Shown piece by piece: positions 1 through 10,010 of a DNA stretch of 64,000 bases; position 1 is the first letter of the stretch; each line of letters begins with the position of its first letter. Origin of the DNA: an uncultured Bacteroidota bacterium (lineage in GTDB: Bacteria; Bacteroidota; Bacteroidia; Chitinophagales; LD1); assembly GCA_937894725.1 (NCBI GenBank), contig CALAYL010000039.1, forward strand, positions 1 through 64,000. Direction: 5' to 3'. The position numbers and the translations under genes are program-made. The notes below the pieces were generated by a model. That model saw nothing but the letters and a program-made list of their open reading frames with translations. It did no database searches and was not told the origin of the DNA.

Positions 1-98
1 ATTAGGTGTCTCATAAACCCAAAGTTGCGAAATAAATTGCTAATAGTGAACAATTTAATTGTTAAATTTGGGAGATTTTGTTTTTTAACAAAAGTGGG

Positions 99-1079
99 TT
101 ATTTCTCTTTCCACTCCTTTATCGCCACCTGTTGTATCACGATGTCAATGCTTTGATTGATAAGTTTTTCGATGATACCATCTAGCTCTTCATCATTTTC
201 GATAAGGGTAAAAAGCTCATTCGATATATTGGTGAGTTCTTCTGTGAGCGGTTGATTATTTTCTTGCAAATCGGTAAATAAACCATCCACTACATTAAAT
301 ACAATATCTCGGATAGCATGTTCGAGCATGCCGCTCACTTGGTCTCCTAATAGGGGTATCTTGCTGATGAGTTTTACCTCTTTATTCTTTTTTACAGCCT
401 CGTTGAGTCGGCTATCTACGTACTGTTTTATTTCCACCTTTCGATTGGCATATACATTAGCAGTGATTTGCTGTATTCTATGTGAAAGCCATTTTACTAG
501 CTCTGTACTTTGCGGTTTGATTACTTCTCGTATAATTTGGTCTGTCACCGGATTGCCCCTAGACACTTCGGCCTTTACTCCCTCAAGACTTTTAATGATG
601 ACTCTATCAGACACTTCTTCTACTAGTATATTCGAATATCTCTTAAAGTATCTATGGAGTACCGTTTTTCGCCAGTTGATTAAACCTAATTTGTGAAGAC
701 GGATAAGTAGAGAGAACACTCTCAGAAGTCGCAGCCATCTAAAGCCAGCAATCGGCACACAACCTAATAAGTCATACCAGTAGAAAAATGGGAAAAAGTA
801 CCATCGGTCAAAACTTTTTTCGATAATGGCTACCATCCATCTAAAGAAAAATTCGAGCAAAAAGAGGGCTACAAAGCCTAAATCAATTAATAAGAAGTTT
901 TGATGAATTTGGGAATCATACCAATCAAAAAAGCTAGGCAAGTAGGTTTGGAAGGTTGATTTTAGAAGTGTTATGGCAAAAAGTGCATCGAAAATTATAA
1001 GATTAATGTTTATGAGTATAAGTATAATGATAACGATGTCTAGAATTATCGCAGATTTTAGTCGGGTAGTCTTATTCAT
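99..1079 (-). CDS. Voltage-sensor-like membrane protein with cytoplasmic tail
   Basis: The 326-residue protein has hydrophobic segments at about residues 10-37, 60-86 and 93-115, followed by an arginine-studded helix (RWLRLLRVFSLLIRLHKL, about 117-134). This resembles the S1-S4 voltage-sensor part of ion channels. No pore helix or selectivity filter (TVGYG type) is visible. The last 190 residues are soluble and rich in charged residues and isoleucine/valine, with no motif I recognise. It could be a voltage-sensor-only protein or a diverged ion transporter. The gene is divergent from the act operon and shows no functional link to it. The start is the ATG at 1079. Membrane location is well supported; the ion-channel link is inference. 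Confidence 0.6.
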   Translation of the reverse strand: MNKTTRLKSAIILDIVIIILILININLIIFDALFAITLLKSTFQTYLPSFFDWYDSQIHQNFLLIDLGFVALFLLEFFFRWMVAIIEKSFDRWYFFPFFYWYDLLGCVPIAGFRWLRLLRVFSLLIRLHKLGLINWRKTVLHRYFKRYSNILVEEVSDRVIIKSLEGVKAEVSRGNPVTDQIIREVIKPQSTELVKWLSHRIQQITANVYANRKVEIKQYVDSRLNEAVKKNKEVKLISKIPLLGDQVSGMLEHAIRDIVFNVVDGLFTDLQENNQPLTEELTNISNELFTLIENDEELDGIIEKLINQSIDIVIQQVAIKEWKEK

Positions 1080-1333
1080 GGAGCGAATGTATTGAATTTT
1101 AGTTGTTTGAGTCGATTTTTAGGATGCTATATTAAAATTTTTCAATAAGAAAAGGAGCTAATCTGCCTTTGCCTTTTACCCTCTATAATTGTTAAAAGTG
1201 GTTTTGTACAGTTGCTTGTGGATAAGTATTTTATTTAGATTGCGTCTTATTAGTTGTTTAGATGCTTGATATAGTTGAGTTTTAACTAAATCAGAAAACC
1301 TCAAATGCAGATAAAATATTTGTGTTGAAATAC

Positions 1334-1365
1334 TTGCTTTTTTAAATATTTCGAGCTTATATTTG
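1334..1365 (+). promoter_or_regulatory. Bacteroidota-type promoter of the act operon
   Basis: TTG at 1334-1336, a 21-base spacer, then TATATTTG at 1358-1365 matches the -33 TTG / -7 TAnnTTTG consensus of Bacteroidota primary-sigma promoters. Transcription would start near 1372. It lies in the 306-base gap (1080-1385) between two divergent genes. I see nothing else in that gap and no matching minus-strand box for the gene ending at 1079. Confidence 0.6.
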
Positions 1366-1385
1366 CCACGTCTTTTGACAATTTT

Positions 1386-2666
1386 ATGACAATTTATCTA
1401 AAGATGGTAGATATACACACTAAGCTAAACGCTTCAAAAACCTCACTAACAAACGCATTGCTTGCGTTTTTACTTCTTTTTAGCACCCAAACTTTCGCTG
1501 TGGATGAGGCCGCGGTAAAGGAAGGTAAGGCACTATTCAAGTCGAATTGTGCAAGCTGTCACAATCCATTGCAGAATGGTACTGGACCTGCGCTCAAGGG
1601 CGTTACAGCTCGTTGGGAAGCTGCAGGCGACTATCAAGGTAAAACTGGAAAAGAGTGGTTGCACTCATGGATCAAAAACTGGAATGTAGCTGTAGATGCA
1701 AAATATCCTTATGCAGTAGAAATGGGCAATTGGAGTCCTGCTTCAATGAACCTTTTCAACTCATTGAAAGATGAAGAGATAGACAAAATACTACTCTATG
1801 TTGATAATTCAGATTTAGGCGTAGCTCCAGCTACTGCCACTACTGCAGCTCCTGTAGTTGTAGAAGCAAAGGATGAAAGCAATACGTTCCTATATTTGTT
1901 TGCTGCATTATTACTCGTGTTGGCTGTTATATTAGTGACTGTAACGAGCAAGCTTGACAAAGCAGTAGCGGCATCTAAGGGGGAAGTTATCGAAAGCACT
2001 CCTTTTTGGAAAACTAGAAAGTTCAAAGTATTTGCACTTCTATTAGCATTGGTATTTGTTGGCTTTTATTTGGCTGATGGAGCTATAAAATTAGGACGTC
2101 AACAAGGATATCAACCTGCACAACCTATTCGATATTCTCATGAACTGCATGCTGGGACACATAAAATTGATTGTCAATACTGTCACACTTCTGCCGCAAA
2201 AGGCAAAACCGCAGGTATCCCCTCACTTAATACATGTATGAACTGTCATAAAAACGTGCAAAAAGGCCCTGTATATGGAACTGAAGAGATTGCTAAAATC
2301 TATGATGCAGTGGGTTGGGATGTAGCTACTCAAAAATATGTACGCCCAGCTAAGCCAGTGCAGTGGGTACGTATTCACAATTTGCCTGATCATGTTTACT
2401 TTAATCACGCTCAACACGTAGTAGCTGGAAAGGTAGATTGCCAAACATGTCATGGTCCTATACAAGAAATGAAAGAAGTATATCAATTTGCACCGCTTTC
2501 TATGGGATGGTGTATAAACTGTCATAGACAAACAGAAGTACAATTCGCATCAAACAATTATTACAGTACGTATGAGAAGCTTCACGAAGAGTTGAAGAAA
2601 GATCCTACCAACAAAGTGACTGTGGAGAAAATTGGAGGTACCGAGTGTGCTAAGTGTCACTATTAA
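1386..2666 (+). CDS. actA: ActA: multiheme cytochrome c of alternative complex III with extra N-terminal monoheme domain
   Basis: First subunit of the quinol:cytochrome c oxidoreductase; it carries electrons out of the complex on the periplasmic side. A signal peptide runs to about residue 38. A monoheme cytochrome c domain follows (CASCH at 55-59, with methionines near AVEMGNW as possible axial ligand). Two hydrophobic segments lie near 168-188 and 213-230. The core has five CxxCH motifs: CQYCH (263), CMNCH (284), CQTCH (352), CINCH (376) and CAKCH (421, almost at the C-terminus). That makes six heme sites; the core ActA fold needs five. The ATG at 1404 is an alternative start that still leaves a good signal peptide. 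It heads the act-cox operon. Confidence 0.93.
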   Translation: MTIYLKMVDIHTKLNASKTSLTNALLAFLLLFSTQTFAVDEAAVKEGKALFKSNCASCHNPLQNGTGPALKGVTARWEAAGDYQGKTGKEWLHSWIKNWNVAVDAKYPYAVEMGNWSPASMNLFNSLKDEEIDKILLYVDNSDLGVAPATATTAAPVVVEAKDESNTFLYLFAALLLVLAVILVTVTSKLDKAVAASKGEVIESTPFWKTRKFKVFALLLALVFVGFYLADGAIKLGRQQGYQPAQPIRYSHELHAGTHKIDCQYCHTSAAKGKTAGIPSLNTCMNCHKNVQKGPVYGTEEIAKIYDAVGWDVATQKYVRPAKPVQWVRIHNLPDHVYFNHAQHVVAGKVDCQTCHGPIQEMKEVYQFAPLSMGWCINCHRQTEVQFASNNYYSTYEKLHEELKKDPTNKVTVEKIGGTECAKCHY

Positions 2667-2713
2667 TATAATTGCGCAATTTTAGATAACGACAAAGAAT
2701 TTTAACCTATAAT

Positions 2714-5700
2714 ATGGAAAAAACATACTGGAAAGGAATAGAAGAGTTGGAGCAGTCAGCAGCTTTTGTATCGCAGCTTGAAAAAGAGTTTGCAGACGAA
2801 GTACCAGCGCTGGCTTCTATTACAGAACCGATTTCTACTACTGCCAAAACGAATCGTAGAGACTTTCTAAAAATGCTAGGATTTAGTGTGACTGCAGCTG
2901 CTATAGCTACAGCCTGCGAAATGCCAGTAAGAAAGTCAATTCCTTACGCATTGAAACCAGAGGAGGTGACTCCAGGTGTAGCTAATTACTACGCATCTAC
3001 TATGTTTCAAGGTGGCGATTTAGCTACTGTGCTTGTCAAAACACGCGAAGGACGACCTATTAAAGTGGATGCAAATAACCTTTCTACCCTTTCTGGACGT
3101 GGAACATCTGCTCGTACTCAAGCCTCAGTATTGAGTTTGTACGATGGGGGTAGATATGTAGGGCCAATAAAAGGAAAAGAAAAGTTGACTTGGTCAAAGG
3201 CAGATGCTGAAATAGGAGCAAGACTAAATGCAATCAAAACTACAGGAGGTAAAATTGCTATTCTTTCGGCTACTCTTCCATCACCGAGTACCCTAGCTGC
3301 TATTGATGCTTTTAAAACTACATTCAATGCAGATCATTTAGTATATGATGCTATTTCATACAGCGGTCTATTAGATGCAAACGAGCAATCATTTGGTGTA
3401 CGTGCTATACCTGCATACAATTTTGACAAAGCATCTGTAATCGTGGGAATTGGTTGCGACTTTTTAGGTACGTGGTTGTCTCCAGAAGAGTTTTCAGGGG
3501 CATGGGCAAAAAATAGAAAAGTAGCTAAAGATAATGCAACAATGTCACGTCACATTCAGATAGAGTCTAATCTATCGATGACGGGTGCAAATGCAGATAC
3601 AAGAGTTGCAGTAAAACCTTTTGAAGAAAATACCGCAGCTGTGGAATTGTTAAGTGCCATCAATGGTGGTAGTGCATCAAACCCCAAGCTAGCTAAAGTT
3701 GCCACAGAGCTAAAAGCTAACGCTGGAAAATCTTTGGTAGTAAGTGGATCTAACGATGTAAATGTACAATTGGTAGTAAATGCTATCAATCAAGCTCTAG
3801 GTAATTATGGTACTACTATTTCTTTCACCAATGCCTTTAAAACAAAACAAGGAAGTGATAAATCTGTAGCTACTTTAATCGAAGGATTAAATAATGGAAC
3901 TTATAAAGGGGTTATTTTTTATGAAACAAATCCTTTACATACTTTCCCACAAGCAGATAAATTAGCCGAAGCGATTAAAAAAGCAGAAATTTCTATTTCA
4001 TTTAGCACTAAAGCGGATGAAACTTCTGTAGCTTGTGGCTATGTATGTCCAGATTCACATTGGCTCGAGTCATGGAATGATTTCTCACCAAAAGTGGGTC
4101 TTTATAACATCTGTCAACCTACTATTTCTAAACTATTTGATACTCGTCAAGCACAATCAACATTATTGAAATGGGCAGGACAGAGCGAAGATTATTATAC
4201 CTTTCTAAAGGCTACAGCAGAGAAGTTTGCTTATCCAAATCAATCTAAGACAACTGGCTTTGAAGGATTTTGGGACATAGCAGTACATGATGGAGAGGTA
4301 GTATTAGCTTCATCAGCTTCAGAGGCTAGTTATAAAGGTGGAGTAGAATCGGCTGCTAGTGCAGTGACTTCTACTTATGCTAAAGGTGGCGAAGTGCAAG
4401 TGAAATTGCATGAGTCTTACGCAGTAGGAAACGGAGCATGGGCTGATAATCCTTTCCTACAGGAATTGCCAGATGCCGTCACAAAGGTATGTTGGGACAA
4501 TGTACTCACGGTACCTGTGTCTTGGGCTAAGAAAAATGGCATATTGAACGATTTAGAGTTAAAGGATTACACTATCGTAAAAGTAACAGCAAACGGAAAA
4601 TCAATAGAACTACCTGCAGTAGCTGTACCTGGTCAAGCCGATGGAGCATTTGGAATAGCTTTGGGATATGGAAAGAAAGTAGCAAATCATGAAGAACTAA
4701 TGGTTGGTGCGAATGCTTACCCACTTTTATCATTAAATGGAGCTAACTTTAATTACTTGACAAACGCCACAGTTGAAAAAACAACTAAAACACAAAAATT
4801 AGCCATCACACAGACGCACCACAATATCACATTGAAAGGTTTAGGTGGCGTGAAAAAACGTTTGATTGTTAAGGAAACTACACTTCCTGAGTACAAAGAA
4901 AATCCTTTTGCAGGAAATACAGATAGAGCAGAAATTCAGGAGAAACTTACCACTCTTTATTACGAACACGAGAAGCAAGGTCACCATTGGACTATGGCTA
5001 TCGACCTAAACTCATGTATTGGTTGTGGTGCTTGTGTAACAGCTTGTAATATAGAAAACAACGTACCCGTAGTAGGTAAAGACCAAGTAATTCGTTCACG
5101 TGAAATGCATTGGTTACGTATCGATCGTTATTTCACTTACAACGAAATGATAGAGGCGGGTACAGATACCTTAGCTCCAGATGCGATTGATGTGGTATAT
5201 CAACCCTTGATGTGTCAGCATTGTGATAATGCACCATGCGAAAACGTTTGTCCAGTAGCAGCAACTAACCACTCATCTGAAGGGTTGAACCAAATGGCAT
5301 ACAATAGATGTATTGGTACTCGATATTGCGCAAACAACTGTCCTTACAAAGTCCGTAGATTCAACTGGTTTGATTATCAAGGAGCAGATAGTTTCGATAC
5401 GAAGATTTCTGGTCAGATTTGGAATAATGATAATGGTACTTATTTGTCTGATGTTACTCGAGAGTTGACATCTCCTTTATCAAGAATGGTACTTAACCCA
5501 GATGTAACAGTGCGTTCGAGAGGGGTAATAGAGAAATGCTCTTTCTGTGTACAGAAACTACAAGACGCTAAGCTTACAGCTAAAAAGGAAAACAGACTAT
5601 TGCAAGATGGAAATGCTACTACAGCTTGTGCTACAGCTTGTGCTACTGATGCTATTCAATTTGGCGATAGAAATGATAAGTCAAGCAAGGTTTATACCGC

Positions 5701-5806
5701 TATGAACGATGAAAGAGCATTTGGGGTGATAGAAGAGATACACACTATGCCAAATGTATATTACTTGACTAAGGTAAGAAACAGAGTAGAAGATAAAAAA
5801 GCATAA
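2714..5806 (+). CDS. actB: ActB: iron-sulfur subunit of alternative complex III
   Basis: This 1030-residue protein is a fusion of a molybdopterin-oxidoreductase-like region, which in known ActB holds no molybdenum cofactor, and a ferredoxin-like region. A twin-arginine motif (RRDFLK, residues 48-53) lies before a hydrophobic stretch, so it is exported folded by Tat. The Fe-S part begins near residue 768 with CIGCGACVTAC, followed by CQHCDNAPCENVCP, CIGTRYCANNCP, CSFC and CATACAT. These cysteine groups fit the three [4Fe-4S] and one [3Fe-4S] clusters known for ActB. It starts 47 bases after actA and passes electrons from the quinol site to ActA. Confidence 0.95.
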   Translation: MEKTYWKGIEELEQSAAFVSQLEKEFADEVPALASITEPISTTAKTNRRDFLKMLGFSVTAAAIATACEMPVRKSIPYALKPEEVTPGVANYYASTMFQGGDLATVLVKTREGRPIKVDANNLSTLSGRGTSARTQASVLSLYDGGRYVGPIKGKEKLTWSKADAEIGARLNAIKTTGGKIAILSATLPSPSTLAAIDAFKTTFNADHLVYDAISYSGLLDANEQSFGVRAIPAYNFDKASVIVGIGCDFLGTWLSPEEFSGAWAKNRKVAKDNATMSRHIQIESNLSMTGANADTRVAVKPFEENTAAVELLSAINGGSASNPKLAKVATELKANAGKSLVVSGSNDVNVQLVVNAINQALGNYGTTISFTNAFKTKQGSDKSVATLIEGLNNGTYKGVIFYETNPLHTFPQADKLAEAIKKAEISISFSTKADETSVACGYVCPDSHWLESWNDFSPKVGLYNICQPTISKLFDTRQAQSTLLKWAGQSEDYYTFLKATAEKFAYPNQSKTTGFEGFWDIAVHDGEVVLASSASEASYKGGVESAASAVTSTYAKGGEVQVKLHESYAVGNGAWADNPFLQELPDAVTKVCWDNVLTVPVSWAKKNGILNDLELKDYTIVKVTANGKSIELPAVAVPGQADGAFGIALGYGKKVANHEELMVGANAYPLLSLNGANFNYLTNATVEKTTKTQKLAITQTHHNITLKGLGGVKKRLIVKETTLPEYKENPFAGNTDRAEIQEKLTTLYYEHEKQGHHWTMAIDLNSCIGCGACVTACNIENNVPVVGKDQVIRSREMHWLRIDRYFTYNEMIEAGTDTLAPDAIDVVYQPLMCQHCDNAPCENVCPVAATNHSSEGLNQMAYNRCIGTRYCANNCPYKVRRFNWFDYQGADSFDTKISGQIWNNDNGTYLSDVTRELTSPLSRMVLNPDVTVRSRGVIEKCSFCVQKLQDAKLTAKKENRLLQDGNATTACATACATDAIQFGDRNDKSSKVYTAMNDERAFGVIEEIHTMPNVYYLTKVRNRVEDKKA

Positions 5807-5851
5807 TCACGAACTAAGATTCATTTAAGTAAAAGAATAAATCAAACAAAG

Positions 5852-7303
5852 ATGCACGCATACGAATCAGATTTTAGAGAGCCACTCATAAATGGTGATA
5901 AGAACTATACCAAAATCACTGATGACATAGTAGGCCCAACCGAACGAACTTATAAAGGTTGGTGGTTGTTACTCACCATATTTGGGGCATTGGCTGGACT
6001 TTTTGTATTTAGCCTTAGCTGGACGGTGTATCATGGTATAGGTACATGGGGATTAAACAAAACAGTTGATTGGGCTTGGGATATCACCAACTTCGTGTGG
6101 TGGATTGGTATCGGACACGCAGGTACACTAATCTCAGCTATCTTGTTGCTATTCAGACAGCGATTCCGTACCGGTATCAACCGTGCAGCAGAGGCGATGA
6201 CGATTTTTGCGGTTATTTGTGCAGGTATGTTTCCAGTTTTCCACATGGGTCGCGTATGGATGGCATTTTTCATTTTCCCATATCCAAATACAAGAGGCCC
6301 ACTTTGGGTAAACTTTAACTCACCACTTCTTTGGGACGTATTTGCTATCTCTACTTATTTTACAGTATCGTTATTGTTTTGGTATTCTGGTTTAATGCCT
6401 GACTTTGCTACTATAAGAGATAGAGCGAAAGGTAAAACTAGACGTGCGATTTACAATATATTATCATTTGGATGGACAGGTACTGCTAAGCAATGGCAAC
6501 GTTTTGAATCATTATCATTAGTGCTTGCAGGTTTATCAACACCACTCGTACTTTCTGTACACACTATCGTATCTTTTGACTTTGCAACCTCAGTTATACC
6601 TGGATGGCATACAACGATCTTTCCTCCTTACTTTGTAGCAGGGGCTATATTCTCAGGTTTTGCGATGGTGGAAACGTTGATGTTGATTGTACGTAAAGTA
6701 TTTAAATTGGAAGATTATATCACCGTGAACCACATAGAATCGATGAATAAAATTATCGTGTTAACAGGGTCAATCGTTGGTATAGCCTATATTACGGAGT
6801 TGTTTATCGCTTGGTATTCAGGATATCTTTATGAGCAATTTGCATTCTATAATCGTATTTTTGGTAAGTATTGGTGGGCATACTTAATGATGATGTCTTG
6901 TAATGTACTTTCACCTCAAGCATATTGGTTTAAATCAATGAGAAGAAACTTATGGGTTACTTTTGTACTTTCCATATTTGTAAACATTGGTATGTGGTTC
7001 GAGCGTTTTGTAATCATTGTAACCTCACTAGCTGATGACTTTTTGCCATCAAGCTGGAGTTATTTCACCCCTACTTGGGTAGATATAGGTATCTACGTAG
7101 GTTCGATAGGTATGTTTATGACTTTATTCTTGCTTTTCTGCCGTTTCTTCCCTGTTATCGCAATAGCAGAGGTGAAATCGATTTTCCGAACATCTTCAGA
7201 AACAGCTAAACGTGAGCGTGCACTTAAAGAAGGCTCACAAAATGGTGGATTTGTAGGACACATGACCATCGGAGTACTTAACAAAGACGATAATAAACTT
7301 TAA
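5852..7303 (+). CDS. actC: ActC: NrfD/PsrC-like quinol-binding membrane subunit
   Basis: A 483-residue polytopic protein with about ten hydrophobic segments, of the NrfD/PsrC family (polysulfide reductase membrane subunit). In alternative complex III this subunit carries the quinol site next to ActB. The N-terminal 35 residues are polar and cytoplasmic; the C-terminus ends in a charged tail. Residue patterns typical of the family, such as the WWIGIGHAGTLISAILLLFR segment near residues 80-100 and GMFPVFHMGRVW near 125, are visible. It sits 45 bases after actB and 20 bases before actD, in the same transcription unit. It resembles the later gene actF in fold. Confidence 0.94.
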   Translation: MHAYESDFREPLINGDKNYTKITDDIVGPTERTYKGWWLLLTIFGALAGLFVFSLSWTVYHGIGTWGLNKTVDWAWDITNFVWWIGIGHAGTLISAILLLFRQRFRTGINRAAEAMTIFAVICAGMFPVFHMGRVWMAFFIFPYPNTRGPLWVNFNSPLLWDVFAISTYFTVSLLFWYSGLMPDFATIRDRAKGKTRRAIYNILSFGWTGTAKQWQRFESLSLVLAGLSTPLVLSVHTIVSFDFATSVIPGWHTTIFPPYFVAGAIFSGFAMVETLMLIVRKVFKLEDYITVNHIESMNKIIVLTGSIVGIAYITELFIAWYSGYLYEQFAFYNRIFGKYWWAYLMMMSCNVLSPQAYWFKSMRRNLWVTFVLSIFVNIGMWFERFVIIVTSLADDFLPSSWSYFTPTWVDIGIYVGSIGMFMTLFLLFCRFFPVIAIAEVKSIFRTSSETAKRERALKEGSQNGGFVGHMTIGVLNKDDNKL

Positions 7304-7323
7304 TAACTTATTCTATAAAACCC

Positions 7324-7872
7324 ATGACAAAGCAAAGTAACAACTTCCTTTTAGGACTCTGGGATCATGAAGAACACTTCTTGCATGCTATAGAGCATAT
7401 CCGTCACGATGGAATGGAAATCTACGAAACATTGACTCCATTTCCAGTACATGGACTAGAGCATGCACTCGGCTACAGAGATACTCAATTGCATACTGCA
7501 GGTTTCTTGTTTGGTGCTACGGGTACCACTCTCGCGCTCTCTGTAATGAGTTGGGTAATGCTCTCTAACTATCCAATCAACTTTGGTGGAAAGCCAAATT
7601 GGCCTTTACCATCTTTCATTCCTATAACGTTTGAGCTGACAGTTCTTTTTGCCTCAGTAGGTATGGTGCTCGTTTATTGTGTTCGAAACAAACTGTTTCC
7701 TGGACACGTGCCCCGTATCTATGACAGACGAACTACAGATGATAGATTTGCTTTAGTATTTGATATTGAGGGCAAAACAGATGCAGAAATAGAAGTGATT
7801 AAATCTGCATTGAATTCTAATGGTGCAGTAGAAGTGAAGAAGCGAATTTTTGATGATAACGAAACACTCTAA
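7324..7872 (+). CDS. actD: ActD: DUF3341 membrane subunit of alternative complex III
   Basis: A 182-residue protein of the DUF3341 family. It has a soluble N-terminal domain (about 1-55), two membrane helices (about 58-82 and 95-118) and a cytoplasmic C-terminal part ending in an acidic tail. No redox cofactor motif is visible, which fits the structural role known for ActD. Its position between actC and actE is the standard order of the locus. The start codon is the ATG 20 bases after the actC stop, and actE follows after 13 bases, so co-translation is likely. Confidence 0.92.
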   Translation: MTKQSNNFLLGLWDHEEHFLHAIEHIRHDGMEIYETLTPFPVHGLEHALGYRDTQLHTAGFLFGATGTTLALSVMSWVMLSNYPINFGGKPNWPLPSFIPITFELTVLFASVGMVLVYCVRNKLFPGHVPRIYDRRTTDDRFALVFDIEGKTDAEIEVIKSALNSNGAVEVKKRIFDDNETL

Positions 7873-7885
7873 AGATTAAGTCAAC

Positions 7886-8593
7886 ATGAAAAATAGAATA
7901 ATTTTATCCGTTTTTGCCTTTTCACTAGCTATCATGATGGCATCTTGTGGAGGCAATGACCCCAAAAAGCCAGGTAAAATCTACATGCCTGACATGACCT
8001 ATTCAAATGCACTCGAGGCGTATTCGTCAAGCGTGATTGTAAATGAAGATGGCGACAGCAGCTCTGCTCGTAAACCTGTGGCAGGTACTATACCACGAGG
8101 CTGGATTCCTGCTGATGAAAAAATCAGAAGCAATGCAGCGTATTTACTTTCATATACTGCCAAAAATCACTTTTCACGCAATGCTGAAAATTGGCAAGAA
8201 GAATATGATAAAGCAGGTGCTAGTATTAAAGATCCCCTTGCTTTTTCAAAAGAGAACTTAGATAATGGAAAGAAGCTTTATACTACACATTGTGTAAACT
8301 GTCATGGAGCTGATGGCACAGGTAATGGTAACTTGATTGTATTAGAAAATGGTAATGATGGTCCATACACAGCAGTACCACCGTCTTATAAAACTCGATT
8401 GACAGAAATCAATGACGGAAATATCTTTTATGCAGTAAGTTATGGAAAAGGCATGATGGGGGGATATGGCTATTCACTTGATGTAACCGAAAGATGGCAA
8501 GTGATACACTACATTAAGAGTCTTGCAGGTATCAAAGGCGATGCGGGTAGTACGCCTATCGCAGACGCATCAGCTAAAACAGAAAATAAATAA
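7886..8593 (+). CDS. actE: ActE: monoheme cytochrome c lipoprotein of alternative complex III
   Basis: A 235-residue lipoprotein. The signal peptide ends in the lipobox MASC, so Cys21 is lipidated and anchors the protein on the periplasmic face. A single heme site CVNCH lies at residues 136-140, inside a class I cytochrome c domain (about 125-215), with a likely axial Met in the YGKGMMGGYGYS segment. The region between the lipid anchor and the heme domain (about 25-120) is an extended proline/serine-containing arm. It gives the complex a second monoheme carrier besides the domain fused to ActA. Order and spacing (13 and 24 bases to neighbours) fit one operon. Confidence 0.94.
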   Translation: MKNRIILSVFAFSLAIMMASCGGNDPKKPGKIYMPDMTYSNALEAYSSSVIVNEDGDSSSARKPVAGTIPRGWIPADEKIRSNAAYLLSYTAKNHFSRNAENWQEEYDKAGASIKDPLAFSKENLDNGKKLYTTHCVNCHGADGTGNGNLIVLENGNDGPYTAVPPSYKTRLTEINDGNIFYAVSYGKGMMGGYGYSLDVTERWQVIHYIKSLAGIKGDAGSTPIADASAKTENK

Positions 8594-8617
8594 TTAAAAA
8601 CATCTCAATTTAAAGAC

Positions 8618-9982
8618 ATGACAGAAACATTTGAGCTCACCGATAAGCTAAAAAGGAACCTTTATATCATGATTGGAGTGGGGGTTTTAGGTTTGATAGC
8701 TGCTTTCTTTTTATATCCTGAAAATCACCATAGTCGTTTGTGGTCAAATATTCTAATTAATAGCTATTTCTTTACGGGAATAGGTATTTTTGGGATTTTC
8801 TTTGTGGCGGCAAATACACTTGGCTATGCTGGATGGATAGTATTAATGAAACGTACATTTTTGTCACTCTCTGGCTTTATTAAGATTGGTGCAGTATTTA
8901 CCTTGCTTATCATAGCAGGAGCATACTTAAACATTCATAATCTATATGGGCATTGGTTTGGCGAACATGGAAGCAGCTTGAGTAGCACAAAACAAGTTTT
9001 TTTAAACCCTACTTTCTGGACTATAAGAGTAGTAGTTTATTTTTTACTATGGATTTTTGTAGGAAATAAAGTAGTATCTGCTCTTTCAGCAAAAAATCTA
9101 AATGATAAAAAAGTTAATAAGCGCGCTCGTTTGTTTTCCGCATTATGGATTGTGATTTTTGCAGTTACAGAATCTTTTGTAAGCTGGGATTTGATTATGA
9201 GTACAGACCCACACTGGTACTCAACTCTATTTGGATGGTACAACTTTGCGAGCTATGGTTGTGCTGCATTTGCATTCGTTATTTTGTTGTTACTATTTTT
9301 AAAATCTAAAGGATATTTAGCTCAAGTAAACGAAAACCACATTCATGATGTAGGTAAATTCTTGTTTGGATTTTCTATATTCTGGACCTATTTGTGGTTT
9401 TCACAGTTCATGTTGCAATGGTATGGCAACATTCCCGAAGATACCATTTACTGGACTAAGCGATTCAACGTGCCTTTGTTTAAATTTACCATATTTCTTT
9501 CATTGGCATTAAACTTTGTGTTACCGTTGTTTGTAATATTGAAAAGAGGAAGTAAGCGCAATTTTAAAGTGATAGGATTTGCATCTGTTGTTATCATCTT
9601 TGGGCACTATGTTGACTTTTTTAATATGGTTGCTCTAGATCCTTCTCTTCCAGAAACTCATCATGCTATTGGTCACCATGCCAAAGCCGCAAATGCAGAT
9701 TACACCTTATTTGCAGAGGCTCATGAAAACGCAACTGAAGCAAAAGTTTCACATACAGATGCCACTTCACATGAAGTTGTACCTAGTAGTGCACACGGAG
9801 ATGCTCATGGAGAAGAAGTAAAATCTTATGCTGGTCTAGGTCTTGTAGAATTTATGATTTTAACTGGATTTTTAGGCGCATTTTTGTTGACTTTCTTCCA
9901 GCGACTAGCTAAAGTACCATTAGTAAACGAAAGCGATCCGTATTTGAAAGAGTCTGAAAGACTAGTAGTTGAGTACGCTTAA
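8618..9982 (+). CDS. actF: ActF: second NrfD-like membrane subunit of alternative complex III
   Basis: A 454-residue integral membrane protein with about ten hydrophobic segments, paralogous in fold to ActC. Near residues 345-395 there is a histidine-rich loop (HHAIGHH, then several more His with Asp and Glu) between the last helices, which could bind metal or simply be a variable loop. This is the last gene of the canonical actABCDEF set. The cytochrome oxidase genes follow after only 28 bases, supporting joint expression and the physical supercomplex known for this pair in Bacteroidota. Confidence 0.92.
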   Translation: MTETFELTDKLKRNLYIMIGVGVLGLIAAFFLYPENHHSRLWSNILINSYFFTGIGIFGIFFVAANTLGYAGWIVLMKRTFLSLSGFIKIGAVFTLLIIAGAYLNIHNLYGHWFGEHGSSLSSTKQVFLNPTFWTIRVVVYFLLWIFVGNKVVSALSAKNLNDKKVNKRARLFSALWIVIFAVTESFVSWDLIMSTDPHWYSTLFGWYNFASYGCAAFAFVILLLLFLKSKGYLAQVNENHIHDVGKFLFGFSIFWTYLWFSQFMLQWYGNIPEDTIYWTKRFNVPLFKFTIFLSLALNFVLPLFVILKRGSKRNFKVIGFASVVIIFGHYVDFFNMVALDPSLPETHHAIGHHAKAANADYTLFAEAHENATEAKVSHTDATSHEVVPSSAHGDAHGEEVKSYAGLGLVEFMILTGFLGAFLLTFFQRLAKVPLVNESDPYLKESERLVVEYA

Positions 9983-10010
9983 TTTTTAAAGAAAAAGTAA
10001 ATATATCTAT

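Noticed and set aside
328..696. 122-codon plus-strand frame
   Set aside because: It lies antisense to the voltage-sensor-like gene, with no promoter or ribosome-binding context.
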